DNA of 32,026 bases from Myxococcales bacterium (GCA_024640845.1 JAHEEE010000044.1:1-32026), one strand, 5' to 3'; shown: positions 17,373-25,928, counted from the stretch's first letter. Notes: generated from the letters alone by a model not told the origin. Numbers and translations: made by a program.

Positions 17373-18160
17373 AATCGGTACGCGTACTCAATTGCGATCT
17401 CGATGCGGCCACGGTCCAGAGCGCCATCGACTGGGCCCGCGAGTGGATCCTCAGCGGGCGGCGCGGCTACATTTGCACGGTCAACGTGGCGATTTTGATG
17501 ATGATGAGATCGAATCGGAAGCTGCAGGGCTTTGTCGATCGCGCGTCGCTGGTGGTCGCCGACGGGCAACCACTGGTTTGGGCATCGCGGCTTCAGGGGG
17601 AGCATGCCCTTCCAGAACGGGTCACGGGTATAGAGCTCGTCGAAGAGCTCTGTGCGCTTGCAGCCAACGAAGGCTTCGGCGTGTACTTCCTCGGTGCCAA
17701 GCCAGCCGTCATCGAAACCGTGGCCCAACGATTGGCTGAACGCCATCCAGGACTCAAGATTTGCGGAGCGTCGCACGGATACTTTGACGCAGCCGAAGCG
17801 CCAAAACGCGCTCAGATGATCCGCGAAACCGGCGCAAGAATCCTCATCGTGGGCATGGGTGTGCCCTTGCAAGAGAAGTTCATCGAGGACCATTGGGAGG
17901 AGCTCGGAGTCGAGCTTGCGATACCGGTAGGGGGTAGCTTCGACGTCATCGCAGGCGCGACTCGGCGCGCGCCAGTTTGGCTGCAACGCATCGGGATGGA
18001 ATGGTTCTTTAGACTCCTCCAAGAACCGCGGCGGCTCTGGAAACGATACTTGGTCACGAACACCCAGTTCATATTTCACTTACTCCTCAGGAGCTTTGGC
18101 CGATCTGACATCCGCAGCTCGTCCGACTCGCGCACATGTCAGCCAAGACGCGAATCCTGA
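17369..18160 (+). CDS. WecG/TagA/CpsF-family glycosyltransferase (GT26)
   Basis: This 263-residue enzyme has all the family landmarks: CTVNVAIL with Thr37 and Asn39, VVADGQPLVW with Asp65, RVTGIELVEEL, GMGVPLQEKFIEDH, and the C-terminal VGGSFDVIAGATRRAPVW...LEP-type segment (LLQEPRRLWKRYL). In characterised TagA the Asp and Thr at these positions are important for activity. Family members transfer ManNAc or ManNAcA to a GlcNAc-diphospho-polyprenol. The next gene makes UDP-ManNAc, which fits. The C-terminal 20 residues (SDIRSSSDSRTCQPRRES) are not part of the family fold and overlap the start of the next gene by 25 bases. It acts at the cytoplasmic face of the inner membrane, where the C-terminal helices associate. 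Confidence 0.9.
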   Translation: MKSVRVLNCDLDAATVQSAIDWAREWILSGRRGYICTVNVAILMMMRSNRKLQGFVDRASLVVADGQPLVWASRLQGEHALPERVTGIELVEELCALAANEGFGVYFLGAKPAVIETVAQRLAERHPGLKICGASHGYFDAAEAPKRAQMIRETGARILIVGMGVPLQEKFIEDHWEELGVELAIPVGGSFDVIAGATRRAPVWLQRIGMEWFFRLLQEPRRLWKRYLVTNTQFIFHLLLRSFGRSDIRSSSDSRTCQPRRES

Positions 18161-19254
18161 TCGTCATGGGCACGCGCCCGGAAGTGATCAAGCTAGCGCC
18201 GGTGGTCATCGCGGCTCGTGATCGCCCGGACGAGTTCGATACGTTCGTCGTGACCACCGGCCAGCACCGGGAGATGCTTCAGCAGATGCTTGCCGTGTTT
18301 CAGGTCGCAGTCGACTTCGATCTCGACATCATGAAACCCGGTCAGGACTTGCCCTATATAACGACCGCAGCGCTCAACGGCCTGCACGAGGTCATCGCGC
18401 AGGTGAAGCCGGACTGGGTCGTCGTGCAGGGTGACACGACAACCACTCTTGCAGGCGCACTGGCAGCCTTCTACCAACAGGTGCCAGTGGCTCACGTGGA
18501 GGCCGGCCTTCGAACGTATGACAAGCGCCACCCCTTTCCCGAAGAGATGAACCGAAGGGTGACGACGCAGATCGCTGACGCACACTTTGCGCCGACGACG
18601 CTGGCGCGAGAGAGACTGCTGCGCGAGGGGATCAGCGATGACGCTATCCGGACCACCGGCAACACGGGCATCGACGCACTGTTTCTGATTCTCGGCTCGA
18701 GCGAGGGGGAGGCCGCTCCAAAACAAGCTGGGGAGCGGCGTCTACTGGTCACGGCCCATCGCCGGGAGAACCAAGGTGAGCCGATGAGGCAAATCTGCCG
18801 AGCTTTGTTGCGCCTCGTCGATCAATTCTCAGATCTTCGCGTGATCTATCCGGTCCACCTGAGCCCTGCAGTGAGAGGTACTGTTTTTCCCTTACTGGGC
18901 GATCATCCTCGCATCGAGCTCCTCGAGCCCCTCGAATATCGTGGCTTCGTCGAAGAAATGGGGCGTGCCCATCTGATTCTGACCGATTCGGGTGGGATTC
19001 AGGAAGAAGCGCCTTCGCTTGGAAAACCGGTCCTGGTGATGCGAGAAACGACCGAGAGGCCTGAGGGAGTCGAGGCAGGGACGGCCCGGCTGATAGGCAC
19101 GAATGAAGAGCGCATCTACTCGGAGGCCGCGGCTCTGCTGAGCGACGACGACGCCTACAAGAAGATGGCTCGAGCGCGGAATCCCTACGGCGACGGACGG
19201 GCATCTGAGAAGATCCTGGCCGCTTTGTCCGGGCGGCCTGGGGAACGTTGCTGA
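18136..19254 (+). CDS. wecB: UDP-N-acetylglucosamine 2-epimerase (non-hydrolysing)
   Basis: The 372-residue length is normal for the family. Motifs in order: MGTRPEVIKLAPVV (residues 11-24, UDP-sugar-binding loop with Lys19), VVVQGDTTTTLAGALAAF with the catalytic Asp, VAHVEAGLRTYDKRHPFPEEMNR with the conserved Glu pair, TAHRRENQGEP with the His, LTDSGGIQEEAPSLGKPVLVMRETTERPEGVEAG at the C-terminal domain. It converts UDP-GlcNAc into UDP-ManNAc. The ATG 18136 lies 25 bases inside the end of the WecG/TagA gene, so the pair is coupled. No UDP-ManNAc dehydrogenase (WecC) follows in this window, so the sugar used is more likely ManNAc than ManNAcA, unless wecC is elsewhere. Confidence 0.93.
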   Translation: MSAKTRILIVMGTRPEVIKLAPVVIAARDRPDEFDTFVVTTGQHREMLQQMLAVFQVAVDFDLDIMKPGQDLPYITTAALNGLHEVIAQVKPDWVVVQGDTTTTLAGALAAFYQQVPVAHVEAGLRTYDKRHPFPEEMNRRVTTQIADAHFAPTTLARERLLREGISDDAIRTTGNTGIDALFLILGSSEGEAAPKQAGERRLLVTAHRRENQGEPMRQICRALLRLVDQFSDLRVIYPVHLSPAVRGTVFPLLGDHPRIELLEPLEYRGFVEEMGRAHLILTDSGGIQEEAPSLGKPVLVMRETTERPEGVEAGTARLIGTNEERIYSEAAALLSDDDAYKKMARARNPYGDGRASEKILAALSGRPGERC

Positions 19255-19383
19255 ACAAGTGGAGCGGGGCCAGTCGTATGGGGCGTGCATCCTGGCCGAT
19301 GACGCCCAGGCTGTTCGTGCTTCCGCGTGGGCCGTGCCTTATGCTTGAAATCATGCTGTTCCGACCGACCGCCGGCTCTCCTC

Positions 19384-20550
19384 ATGCCCATCGCTGCTGA
19401 TTCACCCCCGATTCGCGTCGGTGTCGCCGGCACTGGGTTCATCGCCCGCCGCTTGTTTGACTCTCTTCGCTTGATGGACGACCTCCAGGTCTCCGTCGCT
19501 CTGACCCGCCGCGCGCTCGACAGCGTCAGAGACGCGCCATCGGAGGTGCGGCTGACTCACTCTACGCAAGAGCTACTCGACAACTCCGATATCGTCGTCG
19601 AGTGTTCGGGTGACCCCATCCATGCGGCCGAGGTCGTCCGAGATGCCTTGGCGGCGGGGTTGCCCGTCGTCACAATGAACTCCGAGTTCCACGTGACCTG
19701 CGGCTCGCACTTCGTGGGCAAGGGCTTTCTCTCCGAGGCGAACGGCGACCAGCCAGGCGTACAAGCCCAGCTCCACGATGAGCTGGTCGGTATGGGGTTC
19801 CGGCCCTTGGTGTACGGCAGCATGAAAGGATTTTTGAATCCGAATCCGAGCCTCAAGGAGATGTTGTATTGGTCAGAACGCCAGGGCTTTCGAGTCCAGC
19901 AGACCACCTCGTTCACCGACGGCACCAAAGTACAGATTGAACAGGCGTTCGTCGCGAACGCCTTTGGCGCGAGCATCGCGAAACCCGGCTTGCTGGCAGT
20001 CCAAAACGACAGTGCTGATGCCGCAACCCGCGTTCTCGCCGAAGCTGCAGTCGAGCTCGGTCATCCGATTTCGGACTTCACCGTCGTGCCTGGCCAAGCG
20101 CCAGGTGTATTCGTGATCGCGACGATCGCCGAGTCACAGCGTCCCGTGCTGGCTGCGCTCAAGATGGGGGAGGGGCCTTTCTATACGTTCGTTCGACCCT
20201 ATCATCTCTGCGCCTTGGAGATACCAAACACTCTTCGACGGGCGATGCAGGGGCAACCAGTGCTTTTGAACAACTCCGCGGCACCGACGATTGGCGTAGC
20301 AGCAGTGGCCAAGAGGCGCCTCAAGGCCGGAGAGCGCATCGAGACTGGAATTGGCAGCTTTCAGGTGCGCGGTACCGCGGTGCGATTCCGTGACGAGCCA
20401 CGCCATCTTCCAATCGGTCTCCTCTATGGAGCGACGGTGACGCGCCCCGTGGAGCCAGAGCAAATGCTCACGATAGACGACGTGGACCTGCCGGACAGCT
20501 ATGCGCGAGACATCACTTTGGAGCTGATTCGAGATGCATGCCGCCGATGA
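19384..20550 (+). CDS. NAD(P)-binding homoserine-dehydrogenase-like protein with a SAF domain
   Basis: The protein has about 388 residues. The N-terminal NAD(P) motif is IRVGVAGTGFIARRL, followed by a Rossmann-like domain with VVECSGDPIHAAEVV and VVTMNSEFHVTCG. A central catalytic-like domain has GSMKGFLNPNPSLKEM and FTDGTKVQIEQAF. The C-terminal part, GVAAVAKRRLKAGERIETGIGSF, is a SAF-type domain. This layout matches the group called predicted homoserine dehydrogenase with C-terminal SAF domain (COG4091). The real substrate is unknown; placement behind WecB suggests a sugar or precursor rather than homoserine. The ATG 19384 is preferred because it begins just ahead of the conserved strand, but no ribosome binding site is clear. 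The gene converges with the SRPBCC gene at 20598. Confidence 0.8.
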   Translation: MPIAADSPPIRVGVAGTGFIARRLFDSLRLMDDLQVSVALTRRALDSVRDAPSEVRLTHSTQELLDNSDIVVECSGDPIHAAEVVRDALAAGLPVVTMNSEFHVTCGSHFVGKGFLSEANGDQPGVQAQLHDELVGMGFRPLVYGSMKGFLNPNPSLKEMLYWSERQGFRVQQTTSFTDGTKVQIEQAFVANAFGASIAKPGLLAVQNDSADAATRVLAEAAVELGHPISDFTVVPGQAPGVFVIATIAESQRPVLAALKMGEGPFYTFVRPYHLCALEIPNTLRRAMQGQPVLLNNSAAPTIGVAAVAKRRLKAGERIETGIGSFQVRGTAVRFRDEPRHLPIGLLYGATVTRPVEPEQMLTIDDVDLPDSYARDITLELIRDACRR

Positions 20551-20597
20551 GGGCAGGGCACTTCCTTTGAACCGCTTCGACCTTTTTCCATGCGTTC

Positions 20598-21026
20598 TCA
20601 GGCCTCGAGGACTTCCTTGACGTTTAGAAGCGTGGCGTCCAGGCCACGTCGATTGCGCCTGAGCATGATCGCTTCGGCGAGCTTTCCCAGCACTGGGGTG
20701 GGTATCGAGTACTCGACCTTGATGATTAGCTTCGTTTTCTGGCCGAGGGGCTCGACGATGTTCGTCCAGATGCTCTCGATCATGCCGATGCTCTGATAGG
20801 CAGCGCACTCGTCCTGGACGTAGTTGACGGCAACACTCTGTCCACGGAGCTGGATCCCGACCATCTTGAAGGTCCACTCGTATTGCTGACCTTCGCCGGC
20901 CCCGATGACATGGCGCACATCGATCATGCCATGCACCCAATCGGGGAATGTCTTTGGCTCGTTCACGTAAGAAAAGACGTCGCTCAGAGCAGCGTCAATC
21001 ACAATGCTGTTCTCGTAGGAAGGCAT
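20598..21026 (-). CDS. SRPBCC (START/polyketide-cyclase-like) superfamily protein
   Basis: The 142-residue protein has the SRPBCC layout: SYENSIVIDAALSDVFSYVNEPKTFPDW at the start (the VFxYVxxPxxxPxW signature), then a curved sheet with GAGEGQQYEWTFKMVGIQL and TKLIIKVEYSIPTPVLGKLAEA, and a C-terminal helix (NRRGLDATLLNVKEVLEA). Members bind small hydrophobic ligands; some act in quinone or polyketide metabolism. The ligand here is unknown. GAGGAG lies 11 bases upstream of the ATG at 21026 and 8 bases upstream of the TTG at 21029, so either may be the start. It is not obviously part of the polysaccharide run. Confidence 0.78.
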   Translation of the reverse strand: MPSYENSIVIDAALSDVFSYVNEPKTFPDWVHGMIDVRHVIGAGEGQQYEWTFKMVGIQLRGQSVAVNYVQDECAAYQSIGMIESIWTNIVEPLGQKTKLIIKVEYSIPTPVLGKLAEAIMLRRNRRGLDATLLNVKEVLEA

Positions 21027-21552
21027 CAAGAATCGGGCTCCTCAATCGTTTTTGGTCGGGCGGTCGGGCAGCCTACGTGCTGTTGGCGACTCTGTCCATG
21101 ACTTGTCCATGATCAAATCTCCTGTTGATTGCCCACCACGTCGGGTCGCTCTCCAAGATTGAAATGTCGGGTAGGGGGTCGGTGCGGCGCGGCCGGGAGC
21201 CGTATTTCACGGCGGTTTGTGCAAGGCGGAAGCGGCGGTCCGTCTGGGCGAATCTGAGTGCGGAGCAAGAGGCGGATGGCTTGAGAGGGCGTCGGTAGGC
21301 GTCGAGCGGGCCGGCCGGCTCAGGGTCCCGGCGGCGGCAACCGGTGCATGGGCTGGATGTGCAGAAACGAAGACGTCGACACGGCATTGGAGGCCAGGCT
21401 TCACTATGACGGAGCCAGCTATCCGACGAACCCGACTCTGCACCCGGTGAAACCGCCTAGCGGAACGACGGCGGGCGAGATCGTCGTCCGGAGATTTCAG
21501 TCGTTCACAGAGGGCCAGATACTGCGGTAGGCTCGGAGAGACGGTGTGCACC
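21027..21552. other. Gap of about 525 bases with no supported gene
   Basis: The stretch between the SRPBCC gene (start 21026, minus) and the sulfotransferase (21553, plus) should hold two divergent promoters. Open frames exist on both strands, but they show low-complexity Arg/Pro/Ser-rich translations without recognisable motifs. I saw no transfer RNA, terminator, repeat or insertion-sequence end. It may contain a decayed gene. Confidence 0.5.
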
Positions 21553-22269
21553 ATGCCGATGATCGTTGCGGAAGGTAAACTACTCTTCTTCGTGCACGTG
21601 CCCAAAGCCGGTGGGTCGAGCATCGAGGAGTATCTGGTTCGTCGCTTCGGCAGCCCGCTCTCGATGTATGCCAGGCAGGATTGGGTAGAACGTCGAGAAA
21701 AAGGTGTGATCATTCCGCCGACTCATTTGAGCGCAAAGGCTCTCGAGGACGTCATGCCTCCCAATACGGCCTATTGTTTCACGCAAGTGCGCAATCCGCT
21801 CCAGCGAACGCTGAGCCAATATCGATGGCAGGCCGGACGCTCGCGGATCAGCCGCTTCAGTTTCTCGACGTGGCTTCGCATCGTTCTGCGCTGCGCCCGC
21901 ATCGACGGGCGAGTGTATTACAATCACATTCGACCACAGTCGGATCTGGTGCCCGTGGACTGCGAGGTGTTCAGGCTCGAGGACGGTTTCGAGCCGCTAG
22001 TCCGCCGCCTCGATGAGGTGGTCGGCTCGAGCGCTCCCGAGGTCGAAGTCGGTCACCTCCTCAGAGCGAAATCCGTCCCGACCAGCGTTCACCGCGAGGA
22101 CGTCGAAGCGATCCAGGATTTCTATCGTTCCGACTACGCGCGCTTCGGATACGAGCTCGAGGATGTGACGGCGTTCGATCACGATCCTCTGGCGCCGGCG
22201 CGAGAGGGTCTTGCGAGATCGGTCGCTCCGGCCATCGTCGTCCGCCAATTGTTCAAGATGGTGGTTTAG
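21553..22269 (+). CDS. Sulfotransferase family 2-like protein
   Basis: The protein has about 238 residues. LLFFVHVPKAGGSSIEEYL (about residues 9-27) is the PAPS 5'-phosphosulfate-binding loop. CFTQVRNPLQRTLSQYRW (near residue 76) contains the Arg and Ser that bind the 3'-phosphate. The VPKAGGSS form is typical of Sulfotransfer_2 proteins, which sulfate carbohydrate. The protein is distinct from the other sulfotransferase at 1343. GGAGAG lies upstream; the start is ATG 21553, ATG 21559 or GTG 21544. No close partner gene is visible, but it sits near the polysaccharide locus and could act on the same glycan. Confidence 0.78.
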   Translation: MPMIVAEGKLLFFVHVPKAGGSSIEEYLVRRFGSPLSMYARQDWVERREKGVIIPPTHLSAKALEDVMPPNTAYCFTQVRNPLQRTLSQYRWQAGRSRISRFSFSTWLRIVLRCARIDGRVYYNHIRPQSDLVPVDCEVFRLEDGFEPLVRRLDEVVGSSAPEVEVGHLLRAKSVPTSVHREDVEAIQDFYRSDYARFGYELEDVTAFDHDPLAPAREGLARSVAPAIVVRQLFKMVV

Positions 22270-22470
22270 CACTGGCGCCAGACTCGCGCGAAAGACTCGG
22301 CTTGACCGCAACGCTCTCGATCAGGCTGACAGACTCTTGATCCAGATTGCGGCGCAAGTGTGGATTCAGCCACTCGAATTTCGCAGAACGTATATTATGT
22401 AAACTTTTTTATCAGCAAGCGCTCTCCGCCTCGAATCCCCTCGCTTCGCCCGCGGAATCCAGCGTGGCGC

Positions 22471-22854
22471 CTATTGGGGCGCAAAGATGAACGGGAACGT
22501 GAAGCTCAGGGGCTTGCCAGAGCGGCGCGTTGGGAACTTGATACTGCCGAGGACTCGGGCGACGCAGCGTTCGACCCCCGCATGGCCGGTGGTGTTCTCG
22601 AGCACCCGGACGGCTTGGACCTGGCCCTTGCGCATGACGTCGAAGCGGACCTTCACCTTGCCGGAGAGCTCCGGTTCGTAGCGGAGCGCGGACTCGTAGC
22701 AGCGATTGATCTTCGGGAGGTCCTTGGAGATCTTGTGCCGCACGATGTCGGCGTCGAGCTTCCCGTATGCCGCCTGTGTGGTTCCGCTCAGGCTCAGCGC
22801 CGCCAAGGCGGCAGCAAGTGCGACGACAATCCTGATTCGACCCGCAAAAGGCAT
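22471..22854 (-). CDS. Secreted AgmX/PglI C-terminal-domain protein (TonB-like)
   Basis: The 127-residue precursor has a signal peptide (RIRIVVALAAALAALSLSGTTQA). The mature domain opens with IVRHKISKDLPKINRCYESALRYEPELSGKV (landmarks: NRCYE and LxGKV) and continues with VRFDVMRKGQVQAVRVLENTTGHAGVERCVARVL and the ending FPFIF. The Cys pair (NRCYE, VERCV) and the sequence match the AgmX/PglI C-terminal domain found in myxobacterial gliding and other proteins, which is TonB-like. Usually it is fused to FHA or other domains; here it stands alone. The start at 22854 is chosen because it gives a clean signal peptide. It may act in an envelope machine. About 106 bases separate it from the divergent esterase gene. 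Confidence 0.75.
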   Translation of the reverse strand: MPFAGRIRIVVALAAALAALSLSGTTQAAYGKLDADIVRHKISKDLPKINRCYESALRYEPELSGKVKVRFDVMRKGQVQAVRVLENTTGHAGVERCVARVLGSIKFPTRRSGKPLSFTFPFIFAPQ

Positions 22855-22960
22855 CCCTGGCAGATACGCCTGGACCTGGGCCTGCGGCAAAAAAACCGCG
22901 TGTTCGGCCACTCGACTGCGGATTCCGCGAGGATTTCGCAGAGCGTGATACAATTTCCCC

Positions 22961-23995
22961 ATGTCCCCCAAACGCTCAGACCTGTCTTGTATTCAAAGGA
23001 CGCGCAAGCGGCTCAAGAACATGACGAATGCCGCGATTGGCGAGGGTTTCTTTGGGACCATCGCCCGACTCGGCCGCCTTCACCCAAGCTCGAACCCCGC
23101 CAAGCATGGTGTACAGGTGATCAGGGACGTCGAGTATCAGCAAACCGGCAACCCGCGCCACCGGCTCGACATCTATCGGCCGATCAATCGCCAAGGCGCT
23201 TTGCCGATCGTGCTCTACATGCACGGCGGCGCCTTTCACCTCCTGTCGAAGAACACGCATTGGCTGATGGGCCTCGCGTTTGCGCGCGCCGGCTACCTCG
23301 CATTCAACATCGACTATCGACTTGCACCGCAGAATCCGTACCCGGCGGCCGTGGCGGACCTGTGCTCGGCGCTCGAATGGGTCGCGGCCAACGCGGAAGC
23401 CTACGGTGGCGATCTCAGCCGAATCGTGTTCGCCGGTGAGTCGGCAGGCGGCAACCTCGCAACCGCGCTGACGATCTGTTGCTGCTACCGGCGTCCCGAA
23501 GAGTTCGCACAGCGCGCCTTTGCGACGGGGCTGGTTCCGACCGCCGTCGCGCCTGCGTGCGCGCCGCTCCAAGTGACCAACCCGGGCCGCCTCAACCGCA
23601 AGCGAAAGCTCCCTCGATGGGTCAACGACATTCTCGAGGGCATGAACGAGACCTACATCGGCGCTCTACACGACCCCGCGCCCGGTGAGCTCGACCTCGC
23701 CGACCCCCTCCACGTCTTCGAACGCAAGGAACGCCCCGATCGCGCCCTTCCCGCTTTTTTCGTGCCGATCGGCACCCGAGACCCGCTTCTCGACGACACG
23801 CGCCGCCTCGACCGCGCACTCAAGTCCATGAACGTCGTCTGCGAAGCGCGCTACTACGAGGGCGAGCTTCACGCGTTTCACGCGCTCGTCTGGCGCCGCC
23901 AAGCGCGCCGTTGCTGGCGCGAGCAGCTCTCGTTCCTCGCCCGCGCGCTTCAGCAACCGCGTGAGCCGCGGCACGAGTTCGTGGCGCAGGCCTAG
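22961..23995 (+). CDS. HSL-type alpha/beta hydrolase (esterase/lipase)
   Basis: The protein has 344 residues from ATG 22961; ATG 23021 is an alternative start. It carries the hormone-sensitive-lipase-family oxyanion motif YMHGGAF, the nucleophile elbow FAGESAGGN (Ser in GESAG), a catalytic Asp at GTRDPLLDD and a catalytic His at GELHAFHAL. The segment NIDYRLAPQNPYPAAVADL between the first two is also family-typical. It hydrolyses an ester, probably of a small acyl or acetyl group; the substrate is unknown. A TACAAT at 22949-22954 lies only 6 bases from the first ATG, so a promoter there would give a nearly leaderless message from 22961 and favour a later start. No signal peptide is seen. Confidence 0.85.
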   Translation: MSPKRSDLSCIQRTRKRLKNMTNAAIGEGFFGTIARLGRLHPSSNPAKHGVQVIRDVEYQQTGNPRHRLDIYRPINRQGALPIVLYMHGGAFHLLSKNTHWLMGLAFARAGYLAFNIDYRLAPQNPYPAAVADLCSALEWVAANAEAYGGDLSRIVFAGESAGGNLATALTICCCYRRPEEFAQRAFATGLVPTAVAPACAPLQVTNPGRLNRKRKLPRWVNDILEGMNETYIGALHDPAPGELDLADPLHVFERKERPDRALPAFFVPIGTRDPLLDDTRRLDRALKSMNVVCEARYYEGELHAFHALVWRRQARRCWREQLSFLARALQQPREPRHEFVAQA

Positions 23996-24007
23996 CCGCG
24001 AGCGGGC

Positions 24008-25330
24008 TTAGCCTTGGCTCTCGGTGCCTGACGCGAGCGCGAGCGGCTTTTGCGCCTTGAAGCGGCGTCGACGAACGATGCCCGCTTCGCGCGCGAAATG
24101 GCCCACCATCGCGGACCACGCGCCGAGTGACAGAACGGGCTCGCGACCTTCGCTCAGCTCGATGATCTGCCGGTAAAACCAAGCGACCTCGGCTTGGCCA
24201 TTCAGCGTTCGAATCGTTCGGACCGAGCTCGCGCGACCGAGCAACCCGGGACCGAGGCGAAGCGATTTCTCAGGAGTTGGGAGTACCTCACTCGAACCTC
24301 CGAGAATCCCTTTCGCCAAGTCCGTCTCGACGCAGAACGGCCGCGCGATGCCGATGACGTCGACTTCTCCGGAATCGACGACCTCACGCATGAGATCCGG
24401 CGTTCGAAAGCCGCCCGTGATCATCAGCGGCATGCCATCGATCGCCGCGCGCATGTCTCGCGCGTATTCGAGGAAGTAGGCCTCTCGACGGCGCGTGCTC
24501 TCGGCCTTTTTCTCCAATGCGTCGCCCTTGTCGCCGAAGCTCGCCAACTGTTCGTAGGTTCCGCCGGAAATCTCGATGAGGTCCAACCCGAGCTCGGCGA
24601 GCCATCGGGCGACTTGCACCGACTCTTCCTTGCTGAAGCCGCCTTTTTGGAAATCCGCGGAGTTGAGCTTCGCGGCCACGGGGAAGTCGCTCCCAACGGC
24701 CTCGCGCACCGCCTTGTAGACCTCCAGCACGAAACGCGCCCGATTCCGGAGGGAGCCTCCCCACTCGTCCGTTCTCCGATTCGCGCGCGGGGAGAGAAAC
24801 TGACTTGCAAGGTATCCGTGGGCCGAGTGGATCTGGACACCCGTGAAGCCCGTCTCCTTGGCTGTGCGCGCGACATGCGCGAAGCGCCGGATGACGTCCT
24901 CGATCTCCCACACCTCGAGCGCGCGGGGCGGCGCCATCAGCCCCATCATGCCCTCGAGCTTCTCGGACGAAGGCGACACGGGATGGCTGCTCGACATGCG
25001 TGTGCACTGCCGTCCCGGATGACTGATCTGCATCCACAAGTGGTTGCCGGCGCGCGTGCCCGCCGCGGCCCACCGGCGCAGCGAGTCGTGCCCCCCGTTG
25101 GCGTCGATCACGACGTTGCCGGGTCGTTCGAGGTATCGTCGATCGACCATGACGTTGCCCGTGAGGAGCATCCCCGCGCCGCCATCCGACCAGCGGCCGT
25201 ACAAGGTCTCGTGCCGCCCAGTCGCGTTGTCGTTGACGTCCGCCAACCCTTCGGTCATCGCGCCTTTGGCCAGGCGGTTTTCGAGCACGGCTCCGCACGG
25301 GAGCGTGAGAGGCATAGACAGAGTTTCCAT
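24008..25330 (-). CDS. Old yellow enzyme family NADH:flavin oxidoreductase
   Basis: The TIM-barrel flavoprotein has about 440 residues (ATG 25330; ATG 25351 is also possible). Landmarks are GAVLENRLAKGAMTEGLAD, WMQISHPGRQC, the substrate-binding HSAHGYLASQFLSPRANRRTDEWGGSLRNR block, VAAKLNSADF, and the FMN phosphate-binding ITGGFRTPDLMREVV and DVIGIARPF. The C-terminal 60 residues (FYRQIIELSEGREPVLSLG onward) form an extra tail. It should reduce activated C=C bonds, with FMN and NAD(P)H. The regulator gene ends 22-43 bases upstream on the same strand, so the two form an operon. Confidence 0.87.
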   Translation of the reverse strand: METLSMPLTLPCGAVLENRLAKGAMTEGLADVNDNATGRHETLYGRWSDGGAGMLLTGNVMVDRRYLERPGNVVIDANGGHDSLRRWAAAGTRAGNHLWMQISHPGRQCTRMSSSHPVSPSSEKLEGMMGLMAPPRALEVWEIEDVIRRFAHVARTAKETGFTGVQIHSAHGYLASQFLSPRANRRTDEWGGSLRNRARFVLEVYKAVREAVGSDFPVAAKLNSADFQKGGFSKEESVQVARWLAELGLDLIEISGGTYEQLASFGDKGDALEKKAESTRRREAYFLEYARDMRAAIDGMPLMITGGFRTPDLMREVVDSGEVDVIGIARPFCVETDLAKGILGGSSEVLPTPEKSLRLGPGLLGRASSVRTIRTLNGQAEVAWFYRQIIELSEGREPVLSLGAWSAMVGHFAREAGIVRRRRFKAQKPLALASGTESQG

Positions 25331-25373
25331 CGCGGCCAAGCATAGGGCCATACGCGCGATCGGCGAGCACGGC

Positions 25374-25928
25374 TCAGCGTCGGCCGGATCCGCCTAGCAA
25401 CACGTTCATCAGCGGGCTCCCGTCGACTTTGGCGTCTTTGATCAACGTGTCGAGCAGTTGTTTGCCGAATCGAGCCAGGTCGAGAAGCTCACGCACTCGC
25501 TCCTCTTGGAACTGCGCCCTAGCCCGCGACGCCGGGTCCTTGGCCTTGCCCTTCAGAAACTCGATCGCATCTTCCATGATGTCGATCGCGTCGAGCACCT
25601 CGACCCGCTCACGCTCGTTGAACACGCGCGAGATCATCTTCCAGAAGTTGCCTTCCGCCGTGAAGTGGTCGCGGCGCTCGCCCTGAAGCCAGACCTTCTT
25701 GACGACCCCCCAGCGCAGAAGCTCGTTCAGCGTCATCGAGACCGCGCCCGCGCTGAGCTGGAGCTTCTCTTGTATCTCGGGGGCGCTGTGAGGTCGGTCG
25801 GAGAGATAAAGGATTGACCACAAGCGACCCATGTTCCGCTTGAAGCCCCAGAACTCGATGAGGCGCCCCACCGAATCGCTGATCAGAACCTCGCTTTGCC
25901 AGAGCTCCTCGTCGCTCTCTGCCACCAT
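25374..25928 (-). CDS. GbsR/MarR-family transcriptional regulator
   Basis: The 184-residue protein has a winged-helix DNA-binding domain: SVGRLIEFWGFKRNMGRLWSILYLSDRPHSAPEIQEKL (helices 1-3), QLSAGAVSMTLNELLRWGVVKKVW (recognition helix), and the wing LQGERRDHFTAEGNFW. This pattern is the GbsR branch of the MarR superfamily. A coiled C-terminal helical segment (about 120-170) is likely to dimerise. It is transcribed first and the old-yellow-enzyme gene follows, so it may control that gene and itself. The inducer is unknown. Confidence 0.85.
   Translation of the reverse strand: MVAESDEELWQSEVLISDSVGRLIEFWGFKRNMGRLWSILYLSDRPHSAPEIQEKLQLSAGAVSMTLNELLRWGVVKKVWLQGERRDHFTAEGNFWKMISRVFNERERVEVLDAIDIMEDAIEFLKGKAKDPASRARAQFQEERVRELLDLARFGKQLLDTLIKDAKVDGSPLMNVLLGGSGRR

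Noticed and set aside
22272-22281. CTGGCGCCAG palindrome just after the second sulfotransferase stop
   Set aside because: There is no loop and no T-run, so it cannot be a terminator.
22360-23439. Plus-strand open frame across the AgmX-type gene and into the esterase
   Set aside because: It is antisense to one supported gene and out of frame with another, so it is a shadow.
24194-25345. Long plus-strand open frame (383 codons) opposite the old-yellow-enzyme gene
   Set aside because: It lies on the reverse side of a well-supported flavoprotein gene and its translation is Arg/Ala/His-rich with no domain, so it is a coding shadow.
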